Source: Owenia fusiformis
Lineage: Eukaryota; Annelida; Polychaeta; Sabellida; Oweniidae
Assembly: GCA_903813345.2 (NCBI GenBank)
Contig: CAIIXF020000002.1
Span: forward strand, 14,344,150 to 14,404,149
Direction of reading: 5' to 3'
DNA length: 60,000 nt
This document shows, one piece after another, positions 24,409 to 35,267 of the stretch. A model generated the notes under the pieces. It saw only the letters and a list, made by a program, of their open reading frames with translations. It made no database searches and had not been told where the DNA came from. Positions within the stretch are counted from its first letter, which is position 1. Every line of letters starts with the position of its first letter. Made by a program: the position numbers and the translations under genes.

Positions 24409-24479
24409 ATGGCGGAGACGAAGGAGAAGAAGACGAAGAATTTAGAGGATTCTCTTTTGCCATTATCGATCGATATAAG
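24409..24479 (+). CDS. possible first coding exon of an unrecognised gene
   Basis: ATGGCGGAGACG opens a lysine/glutamate-rich peptide (MAETKEKKTKNLEDSLLPLS then IDI) that ends at a strong donor, ATAAG|GTATGT (gt at 24480-24481), in phase 2. The peptide is of a kind common at the N terminus of animal housekeeping proteins, and an ETS-like ACCGGAAGT lies at about 24855. The product is not recognised. It cannot be a first exon of FUNDC1: spliced to 32394 or 32588 the frame closes. No partner exon was found before 32.4 kb. It could be a chance ORF. Confidence 0.35.
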
Positions 24480-24481
24480 GT

Positions 24482-25131
24482 ATGTGCACATATTCTAGTT
24501 GCATACACGGAAAATACATTTGCTATAACTTTTTTTAATACAGAGCCCATGGTTTAGATTGGGGATGTAGGGATCTGAATTCGATTTCAAATCTCAAATT
24601 CAAAATATCAACAAAATGGGCGATAATACAATGATTTGAAGTATTGGCATTTTTACAGAGCAGAAGCCAGTGGTTATCGTTAACCAGAGGAGAAAAAATA
24701 GACCTCAATCTATTCACTGTTATAATTAATCATGTTAACTAAGAAACACTTATATAACGTACTTACTTACGTGAAAAACAGCTACATTTAGAGGATCTCT
24801 CTACTTGTTCTGTTAGATTTGGCCTATTTTTCGAATCTCAAGCGGAAATTACAACCGGAAGTTGCTTGGCCACAGCAAAAATTTTATTTTCTGTTTTTGA
24901 AGAATTTATTTGTAATTTGTTAGATCTAATCCATTTATGAACTGACATTTAAATGCAAAAATAAAGTGTCAGCTGAACTATTCATACAATTTTGATAAAT
25001 CTGCTTGAAAATCATACCTGTGTAAGGAAGAAAAGGATACGGTGAAATTGAAATTCCTGATTCCTGTACAGAGTTAGAGTAGACTAGCCTAAAGGGTATG
25101 TGTCGAGTTCTTGTCTAAAAATCTTCTATTC
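24482..25131. other. no gene seen
   Basis: AT-rich sequence; the ETS-like ACCGGAAGT at about 24855 is the only motif of note. Confidence 0.35.
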
Positions 25132-25210
25132 CAGGCGTGTAGCCAGGACGGGGGCTCGTCTGAGCCCGAGCCCCCCCCCCCTGATATCTACTAAGAAAAT
25201 GTGGACCAAC

Positions 25211-25444
25211 CTTTTTGCTTCCTTGAAGAAAAACCTCCTCTTCCACATTCACTGGGCAATTTAGTTCAACGTCGTTAAACTCAATAACGGCGTTCTTTAC
25301 TATTAGGAATTTTTTCTTGGGGCCATTATTGAGTTTAACCTCCATGCTATTCTTTCCTTTGATGCAAGTTGTGGATCTATCGAAACCACTTTTCCTCGCT
25401 AATATGACACTGATACTTAACAATAATATAAAACCACATTTCAT
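25211..25444 (-). CDS. possible signal-peptide exon, hypothetical protein
   Basis: On the minus strand an ATG at 25444 opens MKCGFILLLSISVILARKSG, a convincing signal peptide (basic N terminus, hydrophobic core), followed by about 55 residues with two cysteines and lysine-rich stretches (CIKGKNSMEV, FLIVKNAVIEFNDVELNCPV). A weak donor AAAAAG|GTTGGT (gt at 25210-25209) could end the exon in phase 0. Without it the frame runs into a C-rich stretch and a sequence reading GCGTGTAGCCAGGA, which looks like a transposon end (25132-25185). Family not recognised; it may be a first exon, a relic or chance. Confidence 0.35.
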
Positions 25445-26394
25445 CAGGCGATTTCACATAATATTATTGTGTTAAATGTTCATTTTTAATCGTAAAATGT
25501 GTCTTATTCTTACCAATTTATGAGACGAATATTTCAACCGGCAATGTCTGTCTGTGCGTCGCCAAAGTAAACTTGGTTAGCGAAACGAAATTGTTCTTCA
25601 ATATTGATATTTATTATAACCATCCAGTATGACACGAATCTTTGCTTTATTCAAACAGCGCGTGTATTCACCCAAGTTTACTCTATTGTTATTTATAAAA
25701 ACTTTAAAAAGCAATACTCGCAACATTATTGATGCATTTGATTACTGGTAATTTCAGCTCAAAGAAATAAAGATGTCATTGATTGTGTTAGATTGTGATT
25801 GTGTTGAATAATTGTGCCTAAATATTAAATTATGGTAATTGTTTATGGTTTTCTGCTTGCAAAAACGTACCTAGGAATACACTCAATTGTTTATAACTGG
25901 GATCATGTATTTTACTCAGCATACATGCTTTGTAACAATTGTTACATTTTAATAACTCCAATGTTTATCGCAAGCCTCCTACAGTATTACAATATTTTGT
26001 ACTTATATATAGGATAACCGGGGTTCGTTTCGTTTTATGAACTTGTTTCGTTCAGTGTTGCTAACGGCGGTTTATTCCTGAAAGGATTTGCCATTTCGAT
26101 GTTACCGGAACCAGAACAGAGTTTTCTAAACTAAGAAAAAGCCTTCTCCCAACATTTTCATAATTATACATCGATGAGGTTACAGGGGGGTATGTGATGA
26201 TTTGTATTTATTCATTAGGTATGTATGCATGCGTTGATCACATTATTTCTGTAACGATACCATCTTATTACGGTTTAATTAGTTCCGCATGTCGAAACCT
26301 GCTGAACGATTAAATGATCGCATCAAGGGCAAAATCATCATGGAAGTTAGACCTTGCCGGGGCCATAAGACATGTCAGATAAGAAACGAGGCCC
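25445..26394. other. no gene seen
   Basis: AT-rich; a plus-strand ORF at 25832-26017 is tyrosine- and isoleucine-rich with no recognisable domain. Confidence 0.35.
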
Positions 26395-27530
26395 AGGCTA
26401 GGTCTAATGTTGTTGGACTATGGGCAATTAAGATTAAAAAACTGGCATTACTGTGCATTGTTTTTCGAATTTTGGCATTATTTTTCAAAATTTGGCCCAA
26501 TTTTTTTCGCGGACATATTTGTGCCCCTGGCCTTCCCATGGAGCATGCCCCCCCCCCTAGGATGGGCCCGGAAAAAAATGTTGGCCCAAAAATATTGTAT
26601 GACCTCTTTAATAGTGGGCCTTTATGGGCACTACATGACCTTTTTGGGCCTTATTTTTTCAATTTCAGGCCAAATTTTCAAAAACGGCCGCTATAAATTT
26701 TTAAAATGTTGGCCCGAATTTTGCTTTTAGGGCCATAAAAATTTTATGAGCGGCCCTAGGATGGACCCAGAAAAAAATGTTGGGCCAAAAATATTGTAGG
26801 GCCTCTTTAGTTGGCCTTTACTTGACCTTTTGGGCCTTAATTTTTCAATTTTAGGCTAAATTTTCAAAAGAAAGCCATTAATCTTCAAAATTAAGGCCCA
26901 AATTTTGGTTCTAGGCCCATAAAAGGTTTTCCGCGCAGCCATAGGATGGGCCTAAAAATAAAATGTTGGCTCAAAAATATTGACGAGCCTCTTTAATGGG
27001 CCTTTTTGGGCATTAATTGACCTTTTAGGGCTTTATTTTTTCAATTTAAGGCCAAATTTTTAAAAAACGGGCCTTAAATTTTCAAAATTTTCGCCCGAAT
27101 ATTGGTTTAGGGCCCTAAAATTTTATGCGCTGCCCTGGGATTGGCCTGGAAAAAAATGTTGGGCCAAAAATATTGTAGGGTCTCTTTAGTTGGCCTTTAC
27201 TTGACCTTTTCACTTCACCTTTTTGGGCCTTATTTTCAATTTTAGGCCAAATTTTCATAATTTTGGTTCTAGGGCCCTAAAAGGTTTTCCGCGCGGCCAT
27301 AGGATGGGCCCAGAAAAAAATATTGGCCCAAAAATATTGAAGTGCCTCTTTAGTGGGCCTTTTTGGGGATTACTTGACCTTTTTGGGCCTTATTTTTTCA
27401 ATTTTAGGCCAAATCTTCAAAGAACGGGCCATAAATTTTCAGAATTGTGGCCCAAATTTGGGTTTTAGGGCCCTAAAAAATTTCTGCGCTGCCCTAGGAT
27501 GAGCCTAGAAAAAAATGTTGGCCCAATCAT
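26395..27530. repeat. tandem repeat rich in GGGCC/GGCCC, about six units of 165-200 bp
   Basis: Units contain AGGATGGGCCCAGAAAAAAA, TGTTGGCCCAAAAATATTG, GGGCCTCTTTAGTGGGCC, TGACCTTTTTGGGCCTTATT and GGCCAAATTTTCAAA. The AGGATGGG start recurs near 26560, 26758, 26943, 27138, 27301 and 27496. ORFs within it are repeat translations and are left out. Confidence 0.85.
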
Positions 27531-27596
27531 GGGCGTAGGGCCATATTTTGAGTTGGCATGTACACTCGGGGATGATGGATTGCGTGGCCGAAGGCC

Positions 27597-29709
27597 TCCC
27601 AATTGAAAAAAGCCCCGAAAAAAGCCTATGGAAAATCATCTCCAATTATCACCTAACGTATACTATTGATAATTAGTTGAAAGTTAGGTGTAAAAATTCA
27701 CATGCAAATGACAGGGTTCTTACTACAATGTACTAGGCTTTTAGACTCCAGAGATTCTCAAGAGTCTAATGTCTTCAGCTTTTCCGGAGTCTAAAGTGTT
27801 TTTTCCGGAGTCTAATTTTACATTTTTGTCACATTATTTGCGGTAAAACTCTTGAGAAAATACATAAAACTTGATACAAAAAACAAGAAATAGAAAGTCA
27901 GAAACCTTTTAGAAATAAATACTGAGATTAAAATGGCAAAATAATCTTAAAGGAAGTATGTTGAAAAGTATACTTATTGGATATCTCTGATCTCACATGG
28001 GGGAAAAGTAGTCGCGATACCGCGAAATAAGTAGTCACAATACCGCTAAAAATCCGTGGTCTAAAAATTTCCTGGTGAGAACGCTGAATGAGCTTACTAT
28101 CACCTTAATTAACGCTTAATTTGCAACTTAATTAACAGTAAACTATCATCAATATGCAAATGAGCTATATCATGGTCGATTGTCACTGATTTACGTAAAT
28201 TAGGTGAAAGTTAGTCGTAAGTTTGATGAAAGTTAATCTCTAATTATCACCTAACTTACTATTGATGATAAGTAGAAAGTTAGGTGTAAAAATTCACATG
28301 CAAATGAGCTAACTATCAACTCTAATTAATGATTAATTTTCACCTTAATAAACGTTTAATTATCATCATTATGCAAATGAGCGAAACAACGGTCAAATGT
28401 CTCAGTTTTTTTAGATTAAGTTTTTGCAGATTTGTGACTTCTCAAAAATGACTCGCTTCTTTTTTGCTTCTCTTCACCCAAAGATTTTTGCTTCATCTTG
28501 ACTCTTGAACTTTTTTGTGACAGAATGTTCATTTTAATTAGGATCAACATTGAACTTGAACTATATTGAAATTTCACAGCTATTCTATTTTGCAAATTTT
28601 TAAGATTTGTGAAAAGCATGTGAAAACATCATTATTGCCATCAACAACTAAAATCAGAACACAAACATTAGACTATAATGTTACATAATATTATTGTAAC
28701 AGATAATCAAAAATATATTTTGAAATGTGTCTTTGATCTAACAATCATTATTTAGAAGAGCCCATTTGGATTACTTGTGAAATATAGGTAACCCATGTTA
28801 GTACCTAAATTGTACTCTAAGATCAATAGTATATGATCTGATTCAAAAAAAATTCAAATTCATAAACATTTCAGACAGAAGTGAGAATAAGATTTAACAT
28901 ACATTGTATTCATGTTCTACATACCCTTAAGATAACGTTGACCAAATTTCATGGTAGTATACATACCATTCAAGTTGTAATTCTCAGTTTTATAAGAGAA
29001 ATATCTCTTACATGTTTTCTTTTTCCACCATCTTGAAATTAAATGTAAAGGGTTTGTATTTCTAAACCATGGGCCTAATTTACAACTAATTAACATCATA
29101 ATCATCCTATATGTTAACTATCAACCAATAATCTACTTCAGAACAAAAAAGTCTTAATTTACCACTACTATCTACAGGCCTGTCAACTTGGGAACACCTA
29201 ACATGAGTGACTTGGAAATGTTGAACACCTCCCCTCGAAAAATTTCGAACGGAATGCGTGACATATACGTAATTCGCGTGAAAATTCCCAACGAAATGCG
29301 TACATTTTTTTCCGGCGTTCGTATTTTTGCTGTGTAGACGATCTTTTTTAGAAATTTTTCTACAGAAATATTTTTGCTTGACAATTACCAGGTAAAATGC
29401 GTATTTGCGTGACATTTTCTGTCACGCAAAAATAACTGGCGTGACTTCAAATTCTTCAGCAAATGCGTGACAAATACGCCAATTGCGGGACAGTTGACAG
29501 GCCTGTATCTATCACCATCAAACATTTTCATTTCTTAATTATCAGCTAAAAATCATAAATCAGCATTATTGTAAGGTAATTTACGTTGAACTTGCTAGTG
29601 ATAATTAGGCCATAATTATCATTGATTTAATTAACGCTTAACTTTAATTCTAATTGCCAGCAGAATTGTTGATAATTAGGTGTAAATTAGTTTTATTTTT
29701 CAATTGGGG
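27597..29709. mobile_element. element with CCCAATTGAAAAA / TTTTTCAATTGGG ends
   Basis: The terminal CTCCCAATTGAAAAA (27596) is inverted at 29696 (TTTTTCAATTGGGGAG). Internally, GATAATTAGGTG-like, TTAATTAACGCTTAA and ATGCAAATGAGC motifs recur on both strands (27650-28390 and 29560-29690). It has been invaded by a separate 331-bp element at 29175-29505. A partial copy without that insertion is at 33220-33747. No transposase ORF. Confidence 0.6.
29175..29505. mobile_element. CAGGCCTGTCAACT-family MITE, 6-bp duplication (copy 1)
   Basis: It begins CAGGCCTGTCAACTTGGGAA and ends TTGACAGGCCTG. TATCTA flanks it on both sides (29169-29174; 29506-29511). It contains the internal hairpin GCGTGACATTTTCTGTCACGC and repeated GCGTGAC words. 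The paralogous empty site at about 33541 supports the boundaries. Confidence 0.88.
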
Positions 29710-30004
29710 AGATAGGGAATGTCACTGAACAGAATCTTTTAAATTTTTCAGAAAATGTGCCCAATATATGGCAGCAATCTTGAAAAAAGGGTCTGTTAAC
29801 TCTTGTATAATATATGAACTTGTTGAAAATATGAACTTTCTGGCATCCAATATCATGGCTTATTATTTCACATCAAGATAAAGAAAGATGTAAGGAATAT
29901 GCTAACATTGATTAAAACATAATAACTAGGCCTACATGTTGTATTCAGACACTAGCTATAGTGAGAATTTGGACAAACAAAGGTGGTAAGCAAAAGATAT
30001 GATT

Positions 30005-30258
30005 ATCCCATCAAACGAAGTTCTAAAGACACTTTTGGTATTTTGAAAAATGGCCATTTTAACGTATTTTACTATAAATCGAAAAGTAGTTAAGCGATTT
30101 TGTGCATATTTGTACTATGAGCATGGCACACTGTCTAATTATAATGACACTTTTGGTAGAAGGTAGCCATTTTGAAAAATGGCCACCATTTTGACGTGTT
30201 TTACTATAACTCGAAAAGTAGTGGAGCGATTTTGTTCATATTTGGAATGTGAATACTA
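30005..30258 (+). repeat. composite minisatellite element, left part (split by insertions)
   Basis: Starts ATTATCCCATCAAACGAAGTT, lacks most of the head, and has two minisatellite units. It breaks in the middle of GTGAATACTA; the missing half (TAAGCATGGCACACTG and the terminal block) resumes at 31918-32086. Two transposons occupy the gap. Confidence 0.8.
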
Positions 30259-30747
30259 CAGGGCTGTCAACTTGGGACCACCTAATATGAGTGACTTCAA
30301 AATGTTGGACACCTAAGTCCAAATCTGAACACTTTTGTCCAAATTTTGAACACCTTTGGCCAACTTTTAAACACCTTTGGCCAAAGTTTGAGCACCTTTG
30401 CCAAACTTTGAACACCTCAAATTTTTCGCGCTCGCTACGCTCGCGTTGTCGTCAACGGGGGGGGGGGGGTAGGTACGAAAAATTTCCAATGAACATGCGT
30501 GACACATACGGGATTCGCGTGACAAATCCGAACAAATTGCGTTCGTTTTTTTCCGGCGTTCGTATTTTTACCGTATCGTAAACATATTTCGAAAAAATTT
30601 CTACAGAAATATTTTTGCTTGACAATTACCAGGTAAAATGCGTATTTTGCGTGACATTTTCTGTCACGCAAAAAAAACTGGCGTGACTTGAAATTCTTCA
30701 GCAAATGCGTGACAAATACGCAAATTGCGGGACAGTTGACAGGCCTG
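30259..30747. mobile_element. CAGGGCTGTCAACT-family MITE, 6-bp duplication (copy 2)
   Basis: Starts CAGGGCTGTCAACTTGGGAC, ends GTTGACAGGCCTG, flanked by ATACTA on both sides (30253-30258; 30748-30753). Its left half has repeated ACACCTTTGGCCAA-like units, then a GCGCTCGCTACGCTCGCG motif, 13 consecutive Gs (30457-30469) and the GCGTGACATTTTCTGTCACGC hairpin. Confidence 0.9.
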
Positions 30748-30754
30748 ATACTAT

Positions 30755-31917
30755 CAGTGGCATAGGAACAATGTACGCCAAAACGCCAGTGCGTAGTGTT
30801 GAAAAGTTACGGCTTATTAATTTCCCCATGTTCTTTAGTCATTTTTCTTTCTGTGAATTAATTGTTTGTGATCGAGCACACATGTTTTTAGATACCATGC
30901 AATTATATGCTATTTTTCAATAGTACACATAGGCCATTTAACATCATAATACTTCATGAAAATAGAGCCATTATTTATTGACTATCTTATGCATTTTACA
31001 AGTAAAATAAAGTTTCGCCAAGTATTTGCAAGTCGAGTTCTCTTCACGAATTTGAGAGAAAAACAGATTTTTCAAAAACACCTTGATGAATACTTTTACA
31101 ATTTTCATGGACCAAAATAATATTGGAATAATATTAAGTCAGCATATTGGAATAATATTAAGTCAGCAATTATCTATTTTCTTACTAAATCACTTATGAA
31201 TGTTAAAGACAAAAATACAAAAGTTGAACTTGAAATTGTTGATTATTCAATTAGGCGTTCTTTTAATTTTTGAGTTGACGCGATACCTGTAATCTTTGAA
31301 AGTGCATAACATCAGTTCCAGAAAAGCTATTACCTTGATTCTTATTTCATTTGAAAGATGATATATGCTTGTAATTTTAGGAAATAAAGTATTTTTGGCA
31401 CCAAAAATTATTTAGGAAGGAAATTAACAATCAAGAGTCAGTATCAATCAAAAAACCTAAATTGGAAAACTGTGCTCATTGTGAAAATTAAGTGAAGCTA
31501 CTTTTTCTGATGTTCTTACATCAAATGCCAGCAATCTTGTTTTTCCCCTCCATATTAAACTGGCTGGAAATTTGAAAAAATTTCAATCCTAAAATATATT
31601 CAAAATCATGATTTTCTTTTAATTCTTCATGGGTCTTTAAGTACACACTCATCCTTTGTCGTCTGTAGCGCTCGAGAAAATAATTCATTAGAAAAGTGAA
31701 AATGAGTTTAGTTGAGATTTAAAAGATCGGCTTTCCATGGTGATCTCATATAATGAAAAACATTCGAACATTTTGAGGGAATTGAACTTAGAAAGGTATA
31801 ACCATAAATATTACGTTCTACAAGCATAAAATAGGGGTGTTGATACAGAAGATTTGACATAATTCTTTTCATTTTTGGCGTAGTGTTGAATTTACACCTT
31901 CCTACGCTACGCCCCTG
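30755..31917. mobile_element. hAT-like non-autonomous element, 5-bp duplication
   Basis: The left end CAGTGGCATAGGAAC and the right end CCTACGCTACGCCCCTG are imperfect inverted repeats, and each also has an inner GTAGTGTTGAA match (CGCCAGTGCGTAGTGTTG / GGCGTAGTGTTGAA). ACTAT flanks both sides (30750-30754; 31918-31922). No transposase ORF is visible. Confidence 0.7.
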
Positions 31918-32086
31918 ACTATAAGCATGGCACACTGTCTAATGACACTTTTGGTAGAAGGTGGCCATTTTGAAAAATGGTTTCCATTTTTGCTATATAC
32001 TTTGTATGTAAATATGCCAGTTATGGCTGTTCGATGGAATTTGCTATGCTTTGGCGTTGCTGTTGTTTAGTAATGTCTGTCAACTC
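31918..32086 (+). repeat. composite minisatellite element, right part
   Basis: Continues the interrupted unit from 30258: CTATAAGCATGGCACACTGT, an inverted GCCATTTT/AAAATGG pair, then the family's terminal block TATGGCTGTTCGATGG to GCGTTGCTGTTGTTTAG. Confidence 0.8.
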
Positions 32087-32393
32087 TGAAGCTCTGGTGT
32101 TACGGAACCAATGGGATTTGGACCAATTTGTTGACCCCGATCTGACTACATGTATATCTCATCAATTCTAAAGTAATGTGCAGAGATGAAGGCCTCATAT
32201 GTATAGCTTTCCCCAATTAGAATCATCCCTTTTAATTAAGAAACTTTGCTGAGCTTAAATTGGTTGAAGAATTATTCTTCATTCATCAGGCAAGAAAAGT
32301 GAAACAATTTATTAAGTAATATTATTTTACAGCAGATCCTCACAATTTTTTTATGTACATGTACATATACATACATGAACTTTTCTTTTTTAG

Positions 32394-32442
32394 ATCTGTC
32401 AAGATCCAGATACATACATGTACAAAATGTCTAGAAATGAAG
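32394..32442 (+). CDS. FUNDC1: FUNDC1 exon with start codon
   Basis: A strong acceptor (CTTTTCTTTTTTAG, ag at 32392-32393) opens this exon, so a 5'UTR exon probably lies upstream. The ATG at 32427 gives MSRNE plus one base, and a donor GTGATT follows at 32443. An in-frame ATG at 32418 would add MYK. The single leftover G joins AC of the next exon to make Asp. MSRNED fits the short polar start of FUNDC1 proteins (human MATRNP), which is why 32427 is preferred. Confidence 0.8.
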
Positions 32443-32587
32443 GTGATTATAAATATTCTTACATTTTCACTTTAAATTATGTCACTTTTTATAGTCTCAA
32501 GCAATTTTCATCTGGCCATCATCTTAAACACGGTTATAGTGCTTATATATAAAAATGACTTCCATGATCTTCATTCCATGATTCTAG

Positions 32588-32714
32588 ACACAGATGAGGA
32601 GTATGAGATACTGAATCTGTCTGAGATTGACAGAACATGGCTGCAGCGCACATTCACTCATGTCACCAAGGCATCTGCAGCCAAACAGATAGCAGTTGGA
32701 GGAGTATCCGGATG
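32588..32714 (+). CDS. FUNDC1: FUNDC1 exon 2: LIR motif and first membrane segment
   Basis: The exon runs from acceptor TTCTAG to donor GTGGGT, phase 1 in and phase 2 out. The peptide DTDEEYEILNLSEID carries the LC3-interacting region Y-E-I-L (human YEVL) preceded by acidic residues. Then RTWLQRTFTHVTKASAAKQI leads to AVGGVSGW, the start of the FUN14 domain. FUNDC1 is an outer mitochondrial membrane receptor that recruits LC3/GABARAP for mitophagy under hypoxia. The residue before the LIR tyrosine, Ser17 in human (a ULK1 site), is Glu here; the tyrosine itself (Tyr18, Src site) is kept. Confidence 0.93.
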
Positions 32715-32961
32715 GTGGGTAAATTTTATATGATGGACACCTGAACATTCAACAATGAAGAATGAGTGATATAAGAATGTCTAAAATATAGCTCGATATT
32801 AATGTAAATGTAGTAGTCTTAAAGGGTATATAGGGGAAAGAATCCACTTTGGTAAAGTTAGAAACATTAAATTTCAAAGTTATTAGTTTTCTTGTGTGCT
32901 CATGTATAGTAAAGTGATATTTTGTGTACTATGTGAATAAGTGTGTTTATTCCTGTTGAAG

Positions 32962-33037
32962 GTGTGCTGGTTATGTGTTTGCTAAGGTAGGCAAGTTGGC
33001 AGCTACAGCACTTGGGGGAAGTTTACTATTATTACAG
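32962..33037 (+). CDS. FUNDC1: FUNDC1 exon 3: FUN14 core
   Basis: From acceptor TTGAAG to donor CAG|GTAACA, 76 nt. It completes the split Trp codon and reads [20 protein letters not shown] then LLLLQ, closely matching human [30 protein letters not shown].A.GG is the FUN14 signature and the end forms the second hydrophobic segment. Phase 0 at the end. Confidence 0.95.
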
Positions 33038-33219
33038 GTAACACACCTTAATACTTAGAGGCACAATCAGATCTCTAGGGGTGACAAAATTGCAAGCAAC
33101 ATATACAATTACCCAGATATAAGTAAATAGTTACCAGTTTCACCACCGGGTGGCTGAATTGGGTTAATTAACATGGCAGGTATACAAGAAAGAAAAGAAA
33201 GAAAGTTCCCCTAAACTTG

Positions 33220-33747
33220 AATATTTTCAAATTCATAAACATTTCAGACAGAAGTGTGAATAAGATTTAACATACATTGTATTCATGTTCTACATACCCT
33301 TATAATAATGTTGACCTTTCATGGTAGTATACACACCATTCAAGTTGTAATTCTCAATTTTATAAGGGAAATATCTCTCACATGTTTTCTTTTTACACCA
33401 TCTTGAAATTAAATGTAAGGGGTTTGTATTTCTAAATCATGGGCCTAATTTATGACTAATTAACATTAAAATCATCCTATATGTTAACTATCAACCAATA
33501 ATCTACTTCAGAACAAAAAAAGTTTTAATTTACCACTTACTATCACCCTAAAACATTTTCATCTTAATTATCAACTAAAAATCATAGATCAGCATTATTG
33601 TTAGTTTACGTTGAACTTGCCACTGATAATTAGGCCATAATTATCATTGATTTAATTAACGCTTAACTTTAATTACCAGCAAAATTGTTGATAATTAGGT
33701 GTAAATAAGTTGGTAATAAGTTGGTAATTAGTTTTATTTTTCAATTG
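33220..33747. mobile_element. partial copy of the CAATTGGG-terminated element (empty-site paralog)
   Basis: Aligns with 28853-29709, sharing AAATTCATAAACATTTCAGA, CATGTTCTACATACCC and the TTTTTCAATTGGG end, but lacks the 331-bp MITE found in the other copy. Lies in FUNDC1 intron 3. Confidence 0.8.
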
Positions 33748-33850
33748 GGTTATTATTCGGGTTTGTAGAAAAAAACGGGTACCGGGTAGTAAATTCTCCA
33801 TGCTGGGTTCAAACCTGATACCCGGTCGAAAAAAATGGGTACCCAAGGGC
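33748..33850. mobile_element. terminal fragment of the GGGTACCGGGTAGTAAAT foldback family
   Basis: CGGGTTTGTAGAAAAAAACG, GGTACCGGGTAGTAAAT, CCATGCTGGGTTCAAA and TGATACCCGGTCGAAAAAA match the ends of the foldback at 51906-52775. Only one end is present. Confidence 0.75.
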
Positions 33851-34189
33851 CAAAGGCCCAAGGTCTAATATTTCACTATATTGCTCGCAGAAATGACGTT
33901 ATTAGTATTATTACCACCGTTAACGACAAGGACTGAAACAGCAAGAAAAATCTTACGCATTGAACGATATCTAATTTCCCGGGGAAAATTGCCGGTCCAG
34001 AATATATTCTAGACCGGTCCATATGGACCACCACTATGACGTCACACATTTCTCAGGTCGATATAGTAAAATGAACGCCTTCTAAACTAGCACTAAAACC
34101 CCTAGAACTGGCCCGGCAAGGTGGTAATAATACTACATGTACAAGTCATGTATAAGAATGCTGTAACCTGTATATGCATGGCATACTAT
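33851..34189. other. no gene seen (FUNDC1 intron 3)
   Basis: Intron sequence with a near-palindrome CCGGTCCAGAATATATTCTAGACCGG at about 33990-34018. Confidence 0.5.
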
Positions 34190-34720
34190 CTAATGGCAGT
34201 TTAGAAGCATATTACACTTTCTGACAATTTTGCTAGTAAGCAACCATTTTGAAAATGGTGGCCATTTTTGTGTTTTATATTACATTTTTGTTTTATACTT
34301 CGTTTGTAAAAATGCCAGCTATGATTGTTTGATGGGATTTGCTACGCTTTTGCTTTTGCATTGCTGTTGTCTAGTTTTTGATTATCAACAATGTCTACAA
34401 ATTTCGTTTAAAATATGTCGCAAAGATTCAAAATGGCTGCCACTCGTATTGCACAAAAATCAGGCTGTTCAAGCTTCATTATGGAATATGGTATTTATTG
34501 ATCCAAGTTAATACCCAAGTTTTTCAGCTAGCCAAGTACTTCTACAGAATTATTATTAACCTTCATCATGTGCAAAAAACTTTGATTATTGAAATATTGA
34601 AACCTTCCCATGTGAGCACAGTACCCATGGTACTTTTTTATGTTGCTATAATTTTAAAAGTAGTGGAGCGATTGGCTAATGGAATGGCATTTTAAAAAAT
34701 GGTGGCCATTCATATATGAA
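34190..34720. repeat. fragments of the composite minisatellite element
   Basis: 34190-34375 carries GGCATACTATCTAATGGCAG, an inverted CATTTTGAAAATGG pair and the terminal GTTTGATGGGATTTGCTACG block; 34640-34720 has GTAGTGGAGCGAT and TTTTAAAAAATGGTGGCC. Decayed pieces in FUNDC1 intron 3. Confidence 0.65.
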
Positions 34721-35267
34721 CAGTATGTATTAATTTATTTTCGTCTCACATGAAAAGTACATCCAGCCATTGCCAGCTTATGAGAGAGACATTAAACAAT
34801 GTTATGCAGAGCTAAAGCTATGGCACTAGATCTCATCAACTTTGATCATATGTGAGCATTAGAAAGGTTTTTCATGTACATGTACCATTTTAATTTACAT
34901 TAATGAAATGCTAATAAAATTTCAATAAAGTAGAATGATCCACAAAGTACCCTTTTTGGTACAATATTGAAATACAACTGCCAAAATACAATAAAAGTTA
35001 TGTTTATCATAAGAAATGTCATTGACAGCCCTGCAGAGACCTCCTATGTTCTATCCAATCTGGAATTCATAGTGCAAGAATATTTTGCCAGGAGTGGCAT
35101 TTGGTCAAAGTCAGTATAGAGTAGTTTGATTTTCAATAAAAATTTGACGAGTTCCAGATTTGAGTTTTGCTAAGTGTCTAGGCTGGTTTCTGTTTAAGTT
35201 GGTAGTTAAATAGGTCTCAGGTTCACATGAGTGTATGTGTCGTTTTACGTTTTGCTATCTGGAACAG
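34721..35267. other. no gene seen (FUNDC1 intron 3)
   Basis: Plain AT-rich intron sequence. Confidence 0.5.

Noticed and set aside
26289-27468. Several ORFs of 80-135 residues
   Set aside because: All lie in the GGCC-rich tandem array and repeat the same peptide pieces.
29107-30704. ORFs with SRKYAFYLVIVKQKYFCR-type peptides recurring at 29.2, 30.5, 37.7 and 38.9 kb
   Set aside because: They are the same MITE read in several copies and frames; no conserved start, stop or domain.
24409-32714. Splicing the 24409 exon to FUNDC1 as an alternative start
   Set aside because: Phase 2 at its donor gives a stop soon after joining 32588, directly or through the 32394 exon.
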